A stretch of 34,609 nucleotides of DNA from Brevundimonas sp. UBA5936 (lineage in GTDB: Bacteria; Pseudomonadota; Alphaproteobacteria; Caulobacterales; Caulobacteraceae), in assembly GCA_002430835.1 (NCBI GenBank), contig DJDA01000022.1, forward strand, positions 367 to 34,975. Direction: 5' to 3'. Shown piece after piece: positions 16,487 through 24,959 of this stretch (position 1 is its first letter; each line of letters begins with the position of its first letter). The position numbers were made by a program, and so were the translations under genes. The notes under the pieces were generated by a model. The model was not told the origin of the DNA. It searched no databases and was given only the letters and a program-made list of their open reading frames with translations.

Positions 16487-17380
16487 ATGACCGAAGATTT
16501 CGTCGCCACGCCCGAGATTCAGCAGCTTCTCGACCGCGCCAGCGGCATGACCGTCGAAGGCGGCGATCCCCGGCTGAAGTCCATCACCCGCGACGTGGTC
16601 GAGGCCCTGATGCGCGTCATCGTCAAGCACGACGTCAGCGAGGACGAGTTCTGGGGCGCGATCAAATTCTTCCAGGACGGCGCCCAGGAGTTCGGCCTGA
16701 TCGTTCCGGGTTCGGGTCTTGAGCACTTCATGGACCTGTTCCTCGACGCCAAGGACGCCGAAGCGGGCCGCACCGGCGGCACCCCGCGCACCATCGAAGG
16801 CCCCCTCTATGTCGAAGGCGCGCCGCTGGTCGAAGGCGACAGCGTCAACCTGACCGACGACGCCGACGACACCGACACCCTCTATATGACCGGCAACATC
16901 GTCGGCCCCGACGGCGTGGCGCCCGCCGACGCCATCCTTCACGTCTGGCACGCCAATTCGAAGGGCTTCTATTCCCACTTCGACCCGACCGGCGAACAGA
17001 CCCCGTTCAACAACCGTCGCCGCATCAAGATCGGCGCGGACGGCCGCTACTACTTCAGCTCCAAGATCCCCAGCGGCTATTCGGTGCCGCCGAACGGCGC
17101 GACCGACCGGATGCTGAAGGCCATCGGCCGCCACGGCAACCGCCCGGCCCACGTCCACTTCTTCGTCGAGGCGCCCGGCTATCGTTCGCTGACGACCCAG
17201 ATCAACTTCGGCGACGACCCGTTCGCGGCTGACGACTTCGCCTTCGCCACCCGCGACGGCCTGCTGCCGGTGCCGCAGCGTCAGGGCGACAGCGCCTATG
17301 TCGCCTTCGACTTCACCCTGCAGCGCGCCGCTGAAAAGACCGACGAAAGCCTGTCCGGCCGCGCCCGCGCGGCGGCCTGA
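16487..17380 (+). CDS. catA: Catechol 1,2-dioxygenase CatA (intradiol)
   Basis: This 297-residue non-haem Fe(III) enzyme opens catechol between the two hydroxyls to give cis,cis-muconate. The iron ligands can be assigned as Tyr162 (KGFYSHFD), Tyr198 (SGYSVP), His222 and His224 (RPAHVHFF), each two lower than the usual family numbering. The N-terminal 100 residues form the helical dimerisation/lipid-binding domain and the rest the beta-sandwich. TGNIVGPDGVAPADAILHVW is the intradiol signature region. GGAGAGGAAG sits before the ATG. It is the third gene of the operon, 39 nt after catC. The enzyme links phenol hydroxylase to the beta-ketoadipate genes. Confidence 0.97.
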   Translation: MTEDFVATPEIQQLLDRASGMTVEGGDPRLKSITRDVVEALMRVIVKHDVSEDEFWGAIKFFQDGAQEFGLIVPGSGLEHFMDLFLDAKDAEAGRTGGTPRTIEGPLYVEGAPLVEGDSVNLTDDADDTDTLYMTGNIVGPDGVAPADAILHVWHANSKGFYSHFDPTGEQTPFNNRRRIKIGADGRYYFSSKIPSGYSVPPNGATDRMLKAIGRHGNRPAHVHFFVEAPGYRSLTTQINFGDDPFAADDFAFATRDGLLPVPQRQGDSAYVAFDFTLQRAAEKTDESLSGRARAAA

Positions 17381-17398
17381 TCGAAAGACCTGCGGTTC

Positions 17399-18112
17399 GT
17401 GTCCAAGATTTTCGCTTCTCCCCGCGCCGCGCTCGAGGGCCTGTTGTTCGACGGCATGACCATCATGTCCGGCGGCTTCGGGCTCTCGGGCAATCCCGAG
17501 AGCCTGATCCCCGAGATCCGGGCTTCCAGGGTCGGCGGGCTGACCGTCATCTCCAACAATGCGGGCGCCGACGGCTTCGGCCTGTGGATGCTGCTGGAGA
17601 GCCGTCAGGTGAAGAAGATGATCTCCAGCTACGTCGGCGAGAACAAGCTGTTCGAGCAGCAGTATCTTTCGGGCGAGCTGGAGCTGGAACTGAACCCGCA
17701 GGGCACCCTGGCCGAACGCATCCGGGCGGGGGGCGCGGGCATCCCCGCCTTCTACACCAAGACCGGCGTCGGCACCGTCGTCGCCGAGGGCAAGCCCGTC
17801 GAGACCTTCGAGGGCGAAGACTATGTGCGCGAGACCTGGCTGCGCGCCGACCTGTCGATCATCAAGGCCTGGCGGGCCGACCCGGCCGGGAACCTGATGT
17901 TCCGCAAGACGGCGCGCAACTTTAATCCGAACATGGCGACGGCCGGAAAGACCACCGTGGTCGAGGTCGAGGAGATCGTCCCCGAAGGCGCCCTCGATCC
18001 CGACGCCATCCATACGCCGGGCATCTATGTCGACCGCATCGTCCTCTCGACCATCAATGAAAAGCGCATCGAGAAGCTGACGACGCGTCCGCGCGAGGAG
18101 GCCTCGGCATGA
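17399..18112 (+). CDS. 3-oxoacid (probably 3-oxoadipate) CoA-transferase, subunit A
   Basis: This 237-residue alpha subunit of a class I CoA transferase has the glycine-rich GGFGLSGNPE near residue 25, ISSYVGENKLFE, and GGAGIPAFYTKTGVGT. The last two resemble the succinyl-CoA:3-oxoacid transferase (ScoA/AtoD) branch more than classical PcaI. Its place between catA and pcaF indicates that it acts on 3-oxoadipate, taking CoA from succinyl-CoA. The start is a GTG 18 nt after the catA stop, without a strong binding site. It overlaps subunit B by 4 nt. The substrate is inferred from context. Common names would be catI or pcaI. Confidence 0.92.
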   Translation: MSKIFASPRAALEGLLFDGMTIMSGGFGLSGNPESLIPEIRASRVGGLTVISNNAGADGFGLWMLLESRQVKKMISSYVGENKLFEQQYLSGELELELNPQGTLAERIRAGGAGIPAFYTKTGVGTVVAEGKPVETFEGEDYVRETWLRADLSIIKAWRADPAGNLMFRKTARNFNPNMATAGKTTVVEVEEIVPEGALDPDAIHTPGIYVDRIVLSTINEKRIEKLTTRPREEASA

Positions 18113-18759
18113 GTTGGACCCGCGACGAGATGGCGGCCCGCGCCGGGCAGGAACTGCGCGACGGCTACTATGTGAATCTGGGCATCGGCATACCGACGCT
18201 GGTCGCCAACCATGTGCCCGCGGGCGTCCGCGTCACGCTGCAAAGCGAGAACGGCCTGCTCGGCATCGGTCCCTTCCCGTTCGAGGGCGAGGCGGACCCC
18301 GACCTGATCAACGCCGGCAAGCAGACGGTGACCGTGCTGCCGACCTCGAGCTTCTTCTCCTCCGCCGACAGCTTCGCCATGATCCGGGGCGGCCATATCG
18401 ACATGGCCGTGCTGGGGGCGATGGAGGTCGCCGCCAACGGCGATCTGGCCAACTGGACCATCCCCGGCAAGATGGTGAAGGGCATGGGCGGCGCCATGGA
18501 TCTGGTCGCCGGGGTCAAGCGCATCGTCGTGGTGATGGATCACGTCGCCAAGGACGGCTCGCCCAAGATTCTGGAGCAATGCGCCCTGCCCCTGACCGGC
18601 CGGAAGGTCGTGGATCTGATCATCACCGATCTGGGCGTCATCGCCGTCGACCGCAAACAGGGCGGCCTGACGCTGATCGAGACCGCGCCCGGCGTGACGG
18701 TCGAGGAGATCACAGCCAAGACCGGCGCGCCGCTGGCCATCGCGGCGGCGGCGGCATGA
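18109..18759 (+). CDS. 3-oxoacid (probably 3-oxoadipate) CoA-transferase, subunit B
   Basis: This 216-residue beta subunit carries the catalytic glutamate, Glu47 in SENGLLG, which forms the enzyme-CoA thioester. NLGIGIPTLVANHVP and GGHIDMAVLGAMEV are family segments. It pairs with subunit A, with a 4-nt overlap of start and stop. It overlaps pcaF downstream in the same way (ATGA). The heterotetramer would transfer CoA from succinyl-CoA to 3-oxoadipate in the cytoplasm. The Ala-rich C-terminus (AIAAAAA) is unremarkable. Confidence 0.93.
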   Translation: MSWTRDEMAARAGQELRDGYYVNLGIGIPTLVANHVPAGVRVTLQSENGLLGIGPFPFEGEADPDLINAGKQTVTVLPTSSFFSSADSFAMIRGGHIDMAVLGAMEVAANGDLANWTIPGKMVKGMGGAMDLVAGVKRIVVVMDHVAKDGSPKILEQCALPLTGRKVVDLIITDLGVIAVDRKQGGLTLIETAPGVTVEEITAKTGAPLAIAAAAA

Positions 18760-19967
18760 GCGCCCCCACGCAAGCCTTCATCTGCGACGCCGTCCGCACG
18801 CCGGTCGGACGGCTGAACGGCGGGCTGTCGGCGGTGCGCGCCGACGATCTGGCGGCGATCCCGCTGCGGGCGCTGGCCGAACGCAACCCCGCGCTGGACT
18901 GGAGCGCCGTCGAGGACGTCATCCTGGGCTGCGCCAATCAGTCTGGCGAGGACAACCGCAATGTCGCCCGCATGGCCGTGCTGCTGGCGGGCCTGCCCGA
19001 GACCGTGCCGGGATCGACGATCAACCGTCTGTGCGGATCGGGCCTCAACGCCGTGGGGCTGGCGGCGCAGGCCATCCGCGCGGGCGAGGCCGAGCTGATG
19101 ATCGCCGGCGGCGCCGAGAGCATGACCCGCGCCCCCTATGTGATGGGCAAGGCCGTGACCGCCTTCGACCGCGCCCAGACGATCGAAGACACGACGATGG
19201 GCTGGCGCTTCATCAATCCGGCCCTGCGCGCCGCCTATGGCGTGGATGCCATGCCCCAGACGGCGGAGAACGTCGCCGAACAGTGGGGCGTCACCCGCGA
19301 GGCGCAGGACGCCTTCGCCCTCGATAGCCAGACCAAGGCCGCCGCCGCCCTGACCTCGGGCCGGTTCGACGCCGAGATCACGCCCGTATCCGTGCCCCAG
19401 CGGCGCGGCGACCCCGTCGTCTTCGCAGTGGACGAACACCCGCGCGCCACCTCCCTCGACGCACTCGCCAGGCTGAAGCCGGTCGTGCGGCCGGACGGCA
19501 CTGTGACGGCGGGCAACGCCTCGGGCCTCAATGACGGAGCGGCGGCGATGATCGTCGCCTCCGAGGCCGCCGCCCGCGACCACGGCCTGACCCCGCGCGC
19601 CCGCGTCGTCGCCATGGCGGCCTCGGGCGTGGCGCCGCGCATCATGGGCGTCGGCCCGGTCGAGACGGCGCGCAAACTATTCGCCCGCACCGGCCTGAGC
19701 ATGGCCGACATGGATGTCATCGAGCTGAACGAGGCCTTCGCCGCGCAAGCCCTCGCCGTGCTGCAGGAGCTTCAGGTCGATCCGCGCGATCCGCGCCTGA
19801 ACCCCAACGGCGGCGCCATCGCCCTGGGCCATCCGCTCGGGATGTCGGGCGCCCGTATCGTCATGACGGCGGTGGAGCAGCTTCACCGCACCGGCGGCCG
19901 ATACGCCCTTTGCACCATGTGCATCGGCGTCGGTCAGGGCATCGGCATGATCGTGGAGCGGGTATGA
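18756..19967 (+). CDS. pcaF: 3-oxoadipyl-CoA thiolase PcaF
   Basis: This 403-residue thiolase splits 3-oxoadipyl-CoA with CoA into succinyl-CoA and acetyl-CoA. The nucleophile is Cys93 in INRLCGSG. The other active-site elements are GGAIALGHPLG (His) and CTMCIGVGQG (second Cys), and NEAFAAQALAV is also present. AGGAESMTRAPYVMGKA is typical of the PcaF/PaaJ group, in line with the operon. The ATG overlaps the CoA-transferase stop. The frame is open about 214 codons further upstream, but that part is a shadow of subunit B with Arg/Gly-rich composition. The stop overlaps the pcaD start. Confidence 0.95.
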   Translation: MSAPTQAFICDAVRTPVGRLNGGLSAVRADDLAAIPLRALAERNPALDWSAVEDVILGCANQSGEDNRNVARMAVLLAGLPETVPGSTINRLCGSGLNAVGLAAQAIRAGEAELMIAGGAESMTRAPYVMGKAVTAFDRAQTIEDTTMGWRFINPALRAAYGVDAMPQTAENVAEQWGVTREAQDAFALDSQTKAAAALTSGRFDAEITPVSVPQRRGDPVVFAVDEHPRATSLDALARLKPVVRPDGTVTAGNASGLNDGAAAMIVASEAAARDHGLTPRARVVAMAASGVAPRIMGVGPVETARKLFARTGLSMADMDVIELNEAFAAQALAVLQELQVDPRDPRLNPNGGAIALGHPLGMSGARIVMTAVEQLHRTGGRYALCTMCIGVGQGIGMIVERV

Positions 19968-20752
19968 GCGAGCAACACGTTACGCTCGGCGACGGCTGTC
20001 GTCTGGGCTATCGGTTCGACGGCCCTGAAGACGCGCCCGTGCTGCTGCTGTCCAACTCGCTGGGCACGCGGATGGAGATGTGGGACGCGCAGATGGCCGC
20101 CTTCTCCGCCCGGTTCCGGGTGCTGCGTTATGACAGCCGGGGACACGGCGCCTCGGACGCGCCTGCGGGCGCCTACGGTCTCGATCGGCTGGGCCGCGAC
20201 GTGGTGGAGTTGCTCGACGCGCTTGGCCTAGAGCGCGTCGCCTTCTGCGGCCTGTCGCTAGGCGGCATGGTAGGTCAGTGGCTGGGGGTGCGCGCGCCCG
20301 AACGGCTTGAGCGGCTGGTGCTGGCCAACACCTCGGCCTTCATGGGGCCGCCCTCGGCCTGGGATGCGCGCATCGCCGGCGCCCTGTCGCAGGGCATGGC
20401 GCCGCTGGCGGCGGCCTCGGTCGCACGCTGGTTCACGCCGGACTTCGCCGCTCGCGCGCCCCGCCCCATCTCCGTCATCGAGGCCGGGCTGCTGGCGACC
20501 TCGCCGCAGGGTTACGCCGGGTGCTGCGCCGCCATCCGCGACATGGACTTAAGGCGGCTGGGCGGATTGATTACGACGCCGACGCTGGTCATCTCGGGCG
20601 CCGCCGATCCAGCCACCCCGCCCGACCATGCCGCCGCCCTGGTGAAGGCCATCCCTGAGGCCCAGCTGAAGGTGCTGGACGGCGCACACCTGTCGAACGT
20701 CGAACAGCCCGACCTCTTCGCAGGGGCCGTGCTCAGCTTCCTCGCGGCCTGA
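19964..20752 (+). CDS. pcaD: 3-oxoadipate enol-lactonase PcaD
   Basis: This 262-residue alpha/beta hydrolase opens the enol-lactone made by CatC to give 3-oxoadipate. The nucleophile is Ser98 in GLSLGGMVG. LSNSLGTRMEMWD forms the oxyanion region, the Asp lies in SGAADPATPP, and the His in DGAHLSNVEQ. The ATG at 19964 overlaps the pcaF stop (ATGA). It is the last gene of the operon, and its final 20 nt overlap the 3' end of the convergent lysR. Its place after pcaF is out of reaction order but normal for such clusters. Confidence 0.95.
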   Translation: MSEQHVTLGDGCRLGYRFDGPEDAPVLLLSNSLGTRMEMWDAQMAAFSARFRVLRYDSRGHGASDAPAGAYGLDRLGRDVVELLDALGLERVAFCGLSLGGMVGQWLGVRAPERLERLVLANTSAFMGPPSAWDARIAGALSQGMAPLAAASVARWFTPDFAARAPRPISVIEAGLLATSPQGYAGCCAAIRDMDLRRLGGLITTPTLVISGAADPATPPDHAAALVKAIPEAQLKVLDGAHLSNVEQPDLFAGAVLSFLAA

Positions 20753-21689
20753 TCTGGCTGCGGGTGCGTTCGCGCACCAGGGCGCAGAAGCCGCCCAGCA
20801 CCGACGATCGGTTGTCGCGCAGATAGGCCAGGCTCAGCTGCGTTTCCTGCTCCTCGCCCAGCAGGGGGCGATAGGCGACGCCGTGCAGCTGGGCGTCCGA
20901 GGTCGATTCCGGCACGATCGACACCCCCGCCCCCACCGACACCAGCGACAGTGCCGTCTGGATCTCCAGCGTCTCCTGCGCGATCTCAGGTGTGAAGCCC
21001 TCGGCGCGGCACAAGTCCAGCACATGGTCGGCGAAGCTGGGCCGGGGCTGACGCGGGTAAAGGATGAAGGGCCGCACCGCCAGATCGGCCAGGGCGATAT
21101 GGCTCTGTTCGGCCAGGACGTCGGTGTCGGGCAGGGCCACGATCAGCGGCTCGCGCTGAACCACCTCGCTGACGATGTCGGGATCCTGAATGCCCGGCCG
21201 CGCGAAGGCCACGTCGATGGAGCGGTCGCGCAGCGCCACCCGCAGTTCGGCCGTGTTCATGGCGTGCAGCACCAGTTCGACCTCGGGATACTGTTCGCGA
21301 TAGGCGTTGAAGACCCCCGGCAGGATCGAGAACGTCGCCGAGCCGACGAAGCCCACCTGGATCACCCCGACCAGCCCCTCGGCCGCGCGGCGCGCCACGC
21401 GCACGGCGTCGGCCACCCGCGCCTGAATGTCGCGGGCGCGCGGCAACAGGGCCTCGCCCGCCGGGGTCAGCTGGATGACGCTGCGGCTGCGGTCGAACAG
21501 CAGGGCGCCGATGGCGTTCTCAAGACTGGCGATCTGACGGCTGAGGGCGGGCTGGGCGATGAAGAGGCGTTCAGCCGCGCGGCCGAAGTGCAGTTCTTCG
21601 GCCACGGCAAGAAAATAGCGCAGACGCCGCACATCGACGCCCGAAAGGACGGCGCGCGGCAGAGGTTCCGGCATCGGCGAGCGTTTCAT
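20733..21689 (-). CDS. LysR-type transcriptional regulator of the phenol/catechol genes
   Basis: This is a 318-residue LysR protein. The N-terminal winged helix (about 17-75) includes LRYFLAVAEELHFGRAAERL and AQPALSRQIASLE. A linker helix and a periplasmic-fold effector domain (about 105-305) follow. The sequence resembles the CatR/BenM group, whose members respond to muconate. It lies between the two catabolic operons, convergent with pcaD (20-nt overlap) and divergent from dmpK. This points to control of both and of itself. The start is uncertain: ATG at 21689 is used; ATG at 21674 and TTG at 21725 are in frame. None has a clear ribosome binding site. The effector is inferred. Confidence 0.88.
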   Translation of the reverse strand: MKRSPMPEPLPRAVLSGVDVRRLRYFLAVAEELHFGRAAERLFIAQPALSRQIASLENAIGALLFDRSRSVIQLTPAGEALLPRARDIQARVADAVRVARRAAEGLVGVIQVGFVGSATFSILPGVFNAYREQYPEVELVLHAMNTAELRVALRDRSIDVAFARPGIQDPDIVSEVVQREPLIVALPDTDVLAEQSHIALADLAVRPFILYPRQPRPSFADHVLDLCRAEGFTPEIAQETLEIQTALSLVSVGAGVSIVPESTSDAQLHGVAYRPLLGEEQETQLSLAYLRDNRSSVLGGFCALVRERTRSQIRPRGS

Positions 21690-21724
21690 TCCAACATCAG
21701 AGCCTGACGCCCGGCCGCAAGGCA

Positions 21725-21739
21725 ATAACCAAAAGGCAT
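21725..21739 (-). promoter_or_regulatory. LysR-type operator in the lysR/dmp divergent region
   Basis: Read on the minus strand this is ATGCC-TTTTG-GTTAT. It matches 12 of 15 bases of the perfect palindrome upstream of catB and keeps the T-N11-A pattern. A second, inverted and looser copy (TGCCCTTTTTG) starts at 21747 on the plus strand. The pair sits between the divergent lysR and dmpK starts, where autoregulation and activation of the phenol hydroxylase operon would be exerted. Confidence 0.5.
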
Positions 21740-21844
21740 CAGACTCTGCCCTTTTTGTATTGGCCCATTATCAGACCCTCCGACAGTCTTCGTTTCAGGG
21801 ACAAGCAACGAGCCGCGAAAAGCGGCCCAACCCAGGAAACGAAC

Positions 21845-22138
21845 ATGACAGCGGCGCCCAGCCCGATCACGCGACCCTGCCCGGTTCCGGGCAGCCGACC
21901 CAAGCTCCAGACCGTTGTCCGCCATATGACGGACAGCGGCATCGTGGAGTTCGACTTCATCTACGGCGACCCGGACCTGAGCGTCGAACTGGTTCTGCCG
22001 ATCGCCGCCTTCAAGGAATTCTGCCTTGAGAACGGCTGCCTGGTGACCGCCGCCGATCCCGCCGCCAGCCACGCCGTGCTGCGCCTCGTCAAGGACGGCC
22101 CCGCCGTCGCCCCCGTGTCTGTTGGAGCGTCACAATGA
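21845..22138 (+). CDS. dmpK: Phenol hydroxylase assembly subunit P0 (DmpK-like)
   Basis: The product is 97 residues. It contains RHMTDSGIVEFDFIYGDPDLSVELVLPIAAFKEFC, split around residues 31-67, which fits the P0/DmpK family. In known systems P0 is not part of the catalytic cycle but helps iron insertion into the oxygenase. The ATG follows AGGAAACGAAC. The frame is open 30 codons upstream but would begin inside the regulatory region. It is the first gene of the six-gene operon, and its stop overlaps the dmpL start by 4 nt. Confidence 0.87.
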   Translation: MTAAPSPITRPCPVPGSRPKLQTVVRHMTDSGIVEFDFIYGDPDLSVELVLPIAAFKEFCLENGCLVTAADPAASHAVLRLVKDGPAVAPVSVGASQ

Positions 22139-23151
22139 ACATCGACCTCAAGGCCGAGGCGATCACGCCGCGGCGTCACACCTTCTCGCACATCGCGCGA
22201 CGGTTCGGCGTCGACAAGCCCGCCTCTCGCTATGACGAGGCGACCTATGACGTGCAGCCGATGGTCAACTTCCACTATCGGCCGACCTATTCGCCCGAAT
22301 TCGAGCTGTACGACCCACGTCGCACGCGCATCGTGATGAAGGACTGGTACGTCTTCCGCGACCCGCGCCAGTTCTACTACGCCTCCTACAACATCAGCCG
22401 CGCGGCCATGCAGCAGTCGTTCGACGACGCCGTGAACTTCGTCGAGAAGCGCGACCTGGTCGCCGGCGTCGATCCGGCCTGGCGCGACCTGTTCGCCGCC
22501 TATCTGCTGCCGCTGCGCCATGTCGAGTGGGCGGCGAACATGAACTGCCAGCTGATGGCCGACTGGGGCTTCGGCACGCAGATCACCTCGGCGGCGGCCT
22601 TCTGCGGCGCCGATCGGCTGGGCATCGCCCAGGTCATTTCGCGCATCGGCCTGCTGCTGGGTCAGGGAACCGAAAGCGCCCTGGCCGAAGCCAAGACCCA
22701 ATGGCTGGAGGCCGATGTCTGGCAGCCGATGCGCCGCCTGGCCGAGGACCAGATGGTCGTCCACGACTGGTTCGAGCTGTATGTCGCCCAACTGATCGTG
22801 CTGGACGGCTATATCTATCCGCTGGTCACCGGCGCCTTCGACCGCGCCGGCGCCGCGCACAACGGCGCGCCCTTGTCGATGATGACCGGCTTCCTCGGCG
22901 ACTGGTACGCCGACAACAGCCGCTGGACCGACGCCGTGGTCAAGGCGGCGGCTGCTGAATCGGACGCCAACCGCATCGTCCTGGGCGAGTGGTTCGAGCG
23001 CTGGTCCGCCCGCGCCGAAGAGGCCGTCCGCCCGATCGCCGCCATGGTGCTGGGCGCTGAAGGCGACGCCGCTGTGGACGCAGTCGGTGCGCGTCTGCGC
23101 GAGCGGATGGTCGGCCTGAACGCCCTGGAAGCCCAGGAGATGGCGGCATGA
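22135..23151 (+). CDS. dmpL: Phenol hydroxylase oxygenase beta subunit P1 (DmpL-like)
   Basis: This 338-residue protein is the ferritin-like small subunit of the bacterial multicomponent monooxygenase. ARRFGVDKPASRYDEATYDVQ at the N-terminus and DWYVFRDPRQFYYASYN are typical. It lacks the iron-binding Glu/His set and serves a structural role in the (alpha-beta-gamma)2 hydroxylase with DmpN and DmpO. It overlaps dmpK and dmpM by 4 nt on each side. The length agrees with DmpL/TouE-type subunits. Confidence 0.93.
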   Translation: MNIDLKAEAITPRRHTFSHIARRFGVDKPASRYDEATYDVQPMVNFHYRPTYSPEFELYDPRRTRIVMKDWYVFRDPRQFYYASYNISRAAMQQSFDDAVNFVEKRDLVAGVDPAWRDLFAAYLLPLRHVEWAANMNCQLMADWGFGTQITSAAAFCGADRLGIAQVISRIGLLLGQGTESALAEAKTQWLEADVWQPMRRLAEDQMVVHDWFELYVAQLIVLDGYIYPLVTGAFDRAGAAHNGAPLSMMTGFLGDWYADNSRWTDAVVKAAAAESDANRIVLGEWFERWSARAEEAVRPIAAMVLGAEGDAAVDAVGARLRERMVGLNALEAQEMAA

Positions 23152-23417
23152 TCAAGCCCGTTTCGATCAGCATTCAAAACACTCAGGATGGCTTCGCCAT
23201 CGTCGAAGCCATCCTGGCCGACAACCCCGAGGCCCAGAGCACCCCCTTGCCGGCCATGACCAAGATCGACTGCCCCGGTCGGCTGGAGATCCGCGCCGAA
23301 AGCGTTTCCGAACGCCTGGGCCGCGACTGGGATCCTCAGGAAATTCACCTCAGCGTCATCTCCCTGTCCGGTTCGGTGGACGAGGACGACGGCTCTCTGA
23401 TCATCTTCTGGAGATAG
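23148..23417 (+). CDS. dmpM: Phenol hydroxylase effector protein P2 (DmpM-like)
   Basis: This 89-residue soluble protein is the cofactor-free effector that binds the hydroxylase and couples electron transfer to substrate oxidation. The sequence VSISIQNTQDGFAIVEAIL and the downstream ELRAESVSERLGRDWDPQEI-like region (here EIRAESVSERLG) match the MmoB/DmpM family. It has no cofactor-binding cysteine pattern. The start overlaps the dmpL stop, and dmpN begins 2 nt after its stop, so subunit amounts are probably coupled. Confidence 0.93.
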   Translation: MIKPVSISIQNTQDGFAIVEAILADNPEAQSTPLPAMTKIDCPGRLEIRAESVSERLGRDWDPQEIHLSVISLSGSVDEDDGSLIIFWR

Positions 23418-23419
23418 GC

Positions 23420-24946
23420 ATGACCCCGCGCAAAATGAGCCTGAAGCAGAAATACGGCGCCTATACGCGAGGTCTGGACTGGAAACCGACCTATCAGAGC
23501 GCCGACGACATCTTCCCCTTCGCCAAATATGAAGGGATCAAGATCCACGACTGGGACGCCTGGGAAGACCCCTTCAAGCTGACCATGGACGCCTATTGGA
23601 AGTTCCAGGCGGAGAAGGAGCGCAAGCTCTACGCCGTCATCGACTCCATGGCCCAGAACAACGGCCAGCTGGGCATCACCGACGCCCGCTATCTGAACGC
23701 GGTCAAGCTGTTCATCCAGGGCGTGACGCCGCTGGAGTACCAGGCGCACCGTCACTTCGCCCACCTGGCGCGACATCTGCCGGGCGCGGGCCTGCGCGTG
23801 GCGGCGCAGATGCAGTCGATCGACGAACTGCGTCACTGCCAGACGCAGATCCACACCATCAGCCACTACAACAAGTATTTCGACGGCATCCATGACTTCG
23901 CCCACATGCATGACCGCCTGTGGTATCTTTCGGTGCCCAAGTCCTTCTTCGACGATGCGACCAGCGCCGGGCCGTTCGAGTTCCTGACCTCGATCAGCTT
24001 CGCCTTCGAATACGTCCTGACCAATCTGCTGTTCGTGCCCTTCATGTCGGGCGCGGCCTATAACGGCGACATGGCGACGGTGACGTTCGGCTTCTCGGCC
24101 CAGTCTGACGAGAGCCGCCACATGACGCTGGGCCTCGAAGCCGTCCGCTTCCTGCTGGAGCAGGACGAGGCCAATGTGCCGATCGTCCAGGGCTGGATCG
24201 ACAAGTGGTTCTGGCGCGGATACCGCCTGCTGTCCCTGGTCGGCATGATGATGGACTATATGCTGCCCAAGAAGGTCATGTCCTGGGGCGAGGCGTGGGA
24301 GACCTATTATGAGCAGGCGGGCGGCGCCCTGTTCGCCGACCTGGCCCGCTACGGCATCCGCGAGCCGAAATACGCCGACGTCGCCAAGGCCGAAAAGGGC
24401 CACATGACGCACCAGGCGTGGGGCATCTTCTACAACTACACCCACGCCGCCGCCATGCACACCTGGGACATCGACGAGGCCCACATGGCCTGGCTGCGCG
24501 AGAAGTATCCCGACACCTTCGCCCAGCACTATGAGCCGCGCTATCGCAAGTGGCGCGAACAGGCCGAGGAAGGCAAACGCTTCTACAACGACGGCCTGCC
24601 CCAGCTGTGTCAGGTCTGCCAGATCCCCATGGCCTTCACCGAGGTCGGCGATCCGAACACCATCAGCTTCCGCGTCTCGGAGCATGGCGGCGACAAGTTC
24701 CACACCTGTTCGGACGGCTGCAAGGACATCTTCGACCACGAGCCGGAGAAGTACGCCCAGGCCTGGCTGCCGGTGCACCAGATCTTCCAGGGCGCCTGCG
24801 GCGGGGCGACCCTGCCCGAGGTGCTGGACTGGTATCACATCAATCAGGGGGCCGATAACATGGACTACGCCGGGTCCCCCGAAGAAGAGCAGTGGAACCG
24901 CTGGATGGAGGGGCGCCGCCCCGTCGTCCCGGTCGCAGCGGAATAA
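23420..24946 (+). CDS. dmpN: Phenol hydroxylase oxygenase alpha subunit P3 (DmpN-like), diiron
   Basis: This 508-residue catalytic subunit hydroxylates phenol to catechol. The carboxylate-bridged diiron ligands can be assigned as Glu106 (LEYQAH), Glu136 and His139 (DELRHCQ), Glu197 (AFEYVL), and Glu231 and His234 (SDESRHM). The second pair is identical in number to toluene monooxygenase TmoA. The C-terminal part has a cysteine-rich YHS-like segment (CQVCQIP, then HTCSDGCKDIF), as in DmpN. GGAG near 23409 lies inside the dmpM end. It acts with DmpL, DmpO, effector DmpM and reductase DmpP. Phenol, rather than toluene or another aromatic, is inferred from the downstream catechol genes. Confidence 0.96.
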   Translation: MTPRKMSLKQKYGAYTRGLDWKPTYQSADDIFPFAKYEGIKIHDWDAWEDPFKLTMDAYWKFQAEKERKLYAVIDSMAQNNGQLGITDARYLNAVKLFIQGVTPLEYQAHRHFAHLARHLPGAGLRVAAQMQSIDELRHCQTQIHTISHYNKYFDGIHDFAHMHDRLWYLSVPKSFFDDATSAGPFEFLTSISFAFEYVLTNLLFVPFMSGAAYNGDMATVTFGFSAQSDESRHMTLGLEAVRFLLEQDEANVPIVQGWIDKWFWRGYRLLSLVGMMMDYMLPKKVMSWGEAWETYYEQAGGALFADLARYGIREPKYADVAKAEKGHMTHQAWGIFYNYTHAAAMHTWDIDEAHMAWLREKYPDTFAQHYEPRYRKWREQAEEGKRFYNDGLPQLCQVCQIPMAFTEVGDPNTISFRVSEHGGDKFHTCSDGCKDIFDHEPEKYAQAWLPVHQIFQGACGGATLPEVLDWYHINQGADNMDYAGSPEEEQWNRWMEGRRPVVPVAAE

Positions 24947-24959
24947 GGACGACAGCCCC

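Noticed and set aside
18114..18755. Possible 214-residue N-terminal extension of PcaF
   Set aside because: The frame is open, but its translation is an Arg/Gly-rich shadow of the CoA-transferase B subunit; the ATGA junction at 18756 gives the normal thiolase start.
21740..21844. Sigma-54 promoter for the phenol hydroxylase operon
   Set aside because: I looked for GG-N10-GC before dmpK, as in DmpR-controlled operons, and found no convincing match; there is no DmpR-like gene in the window.
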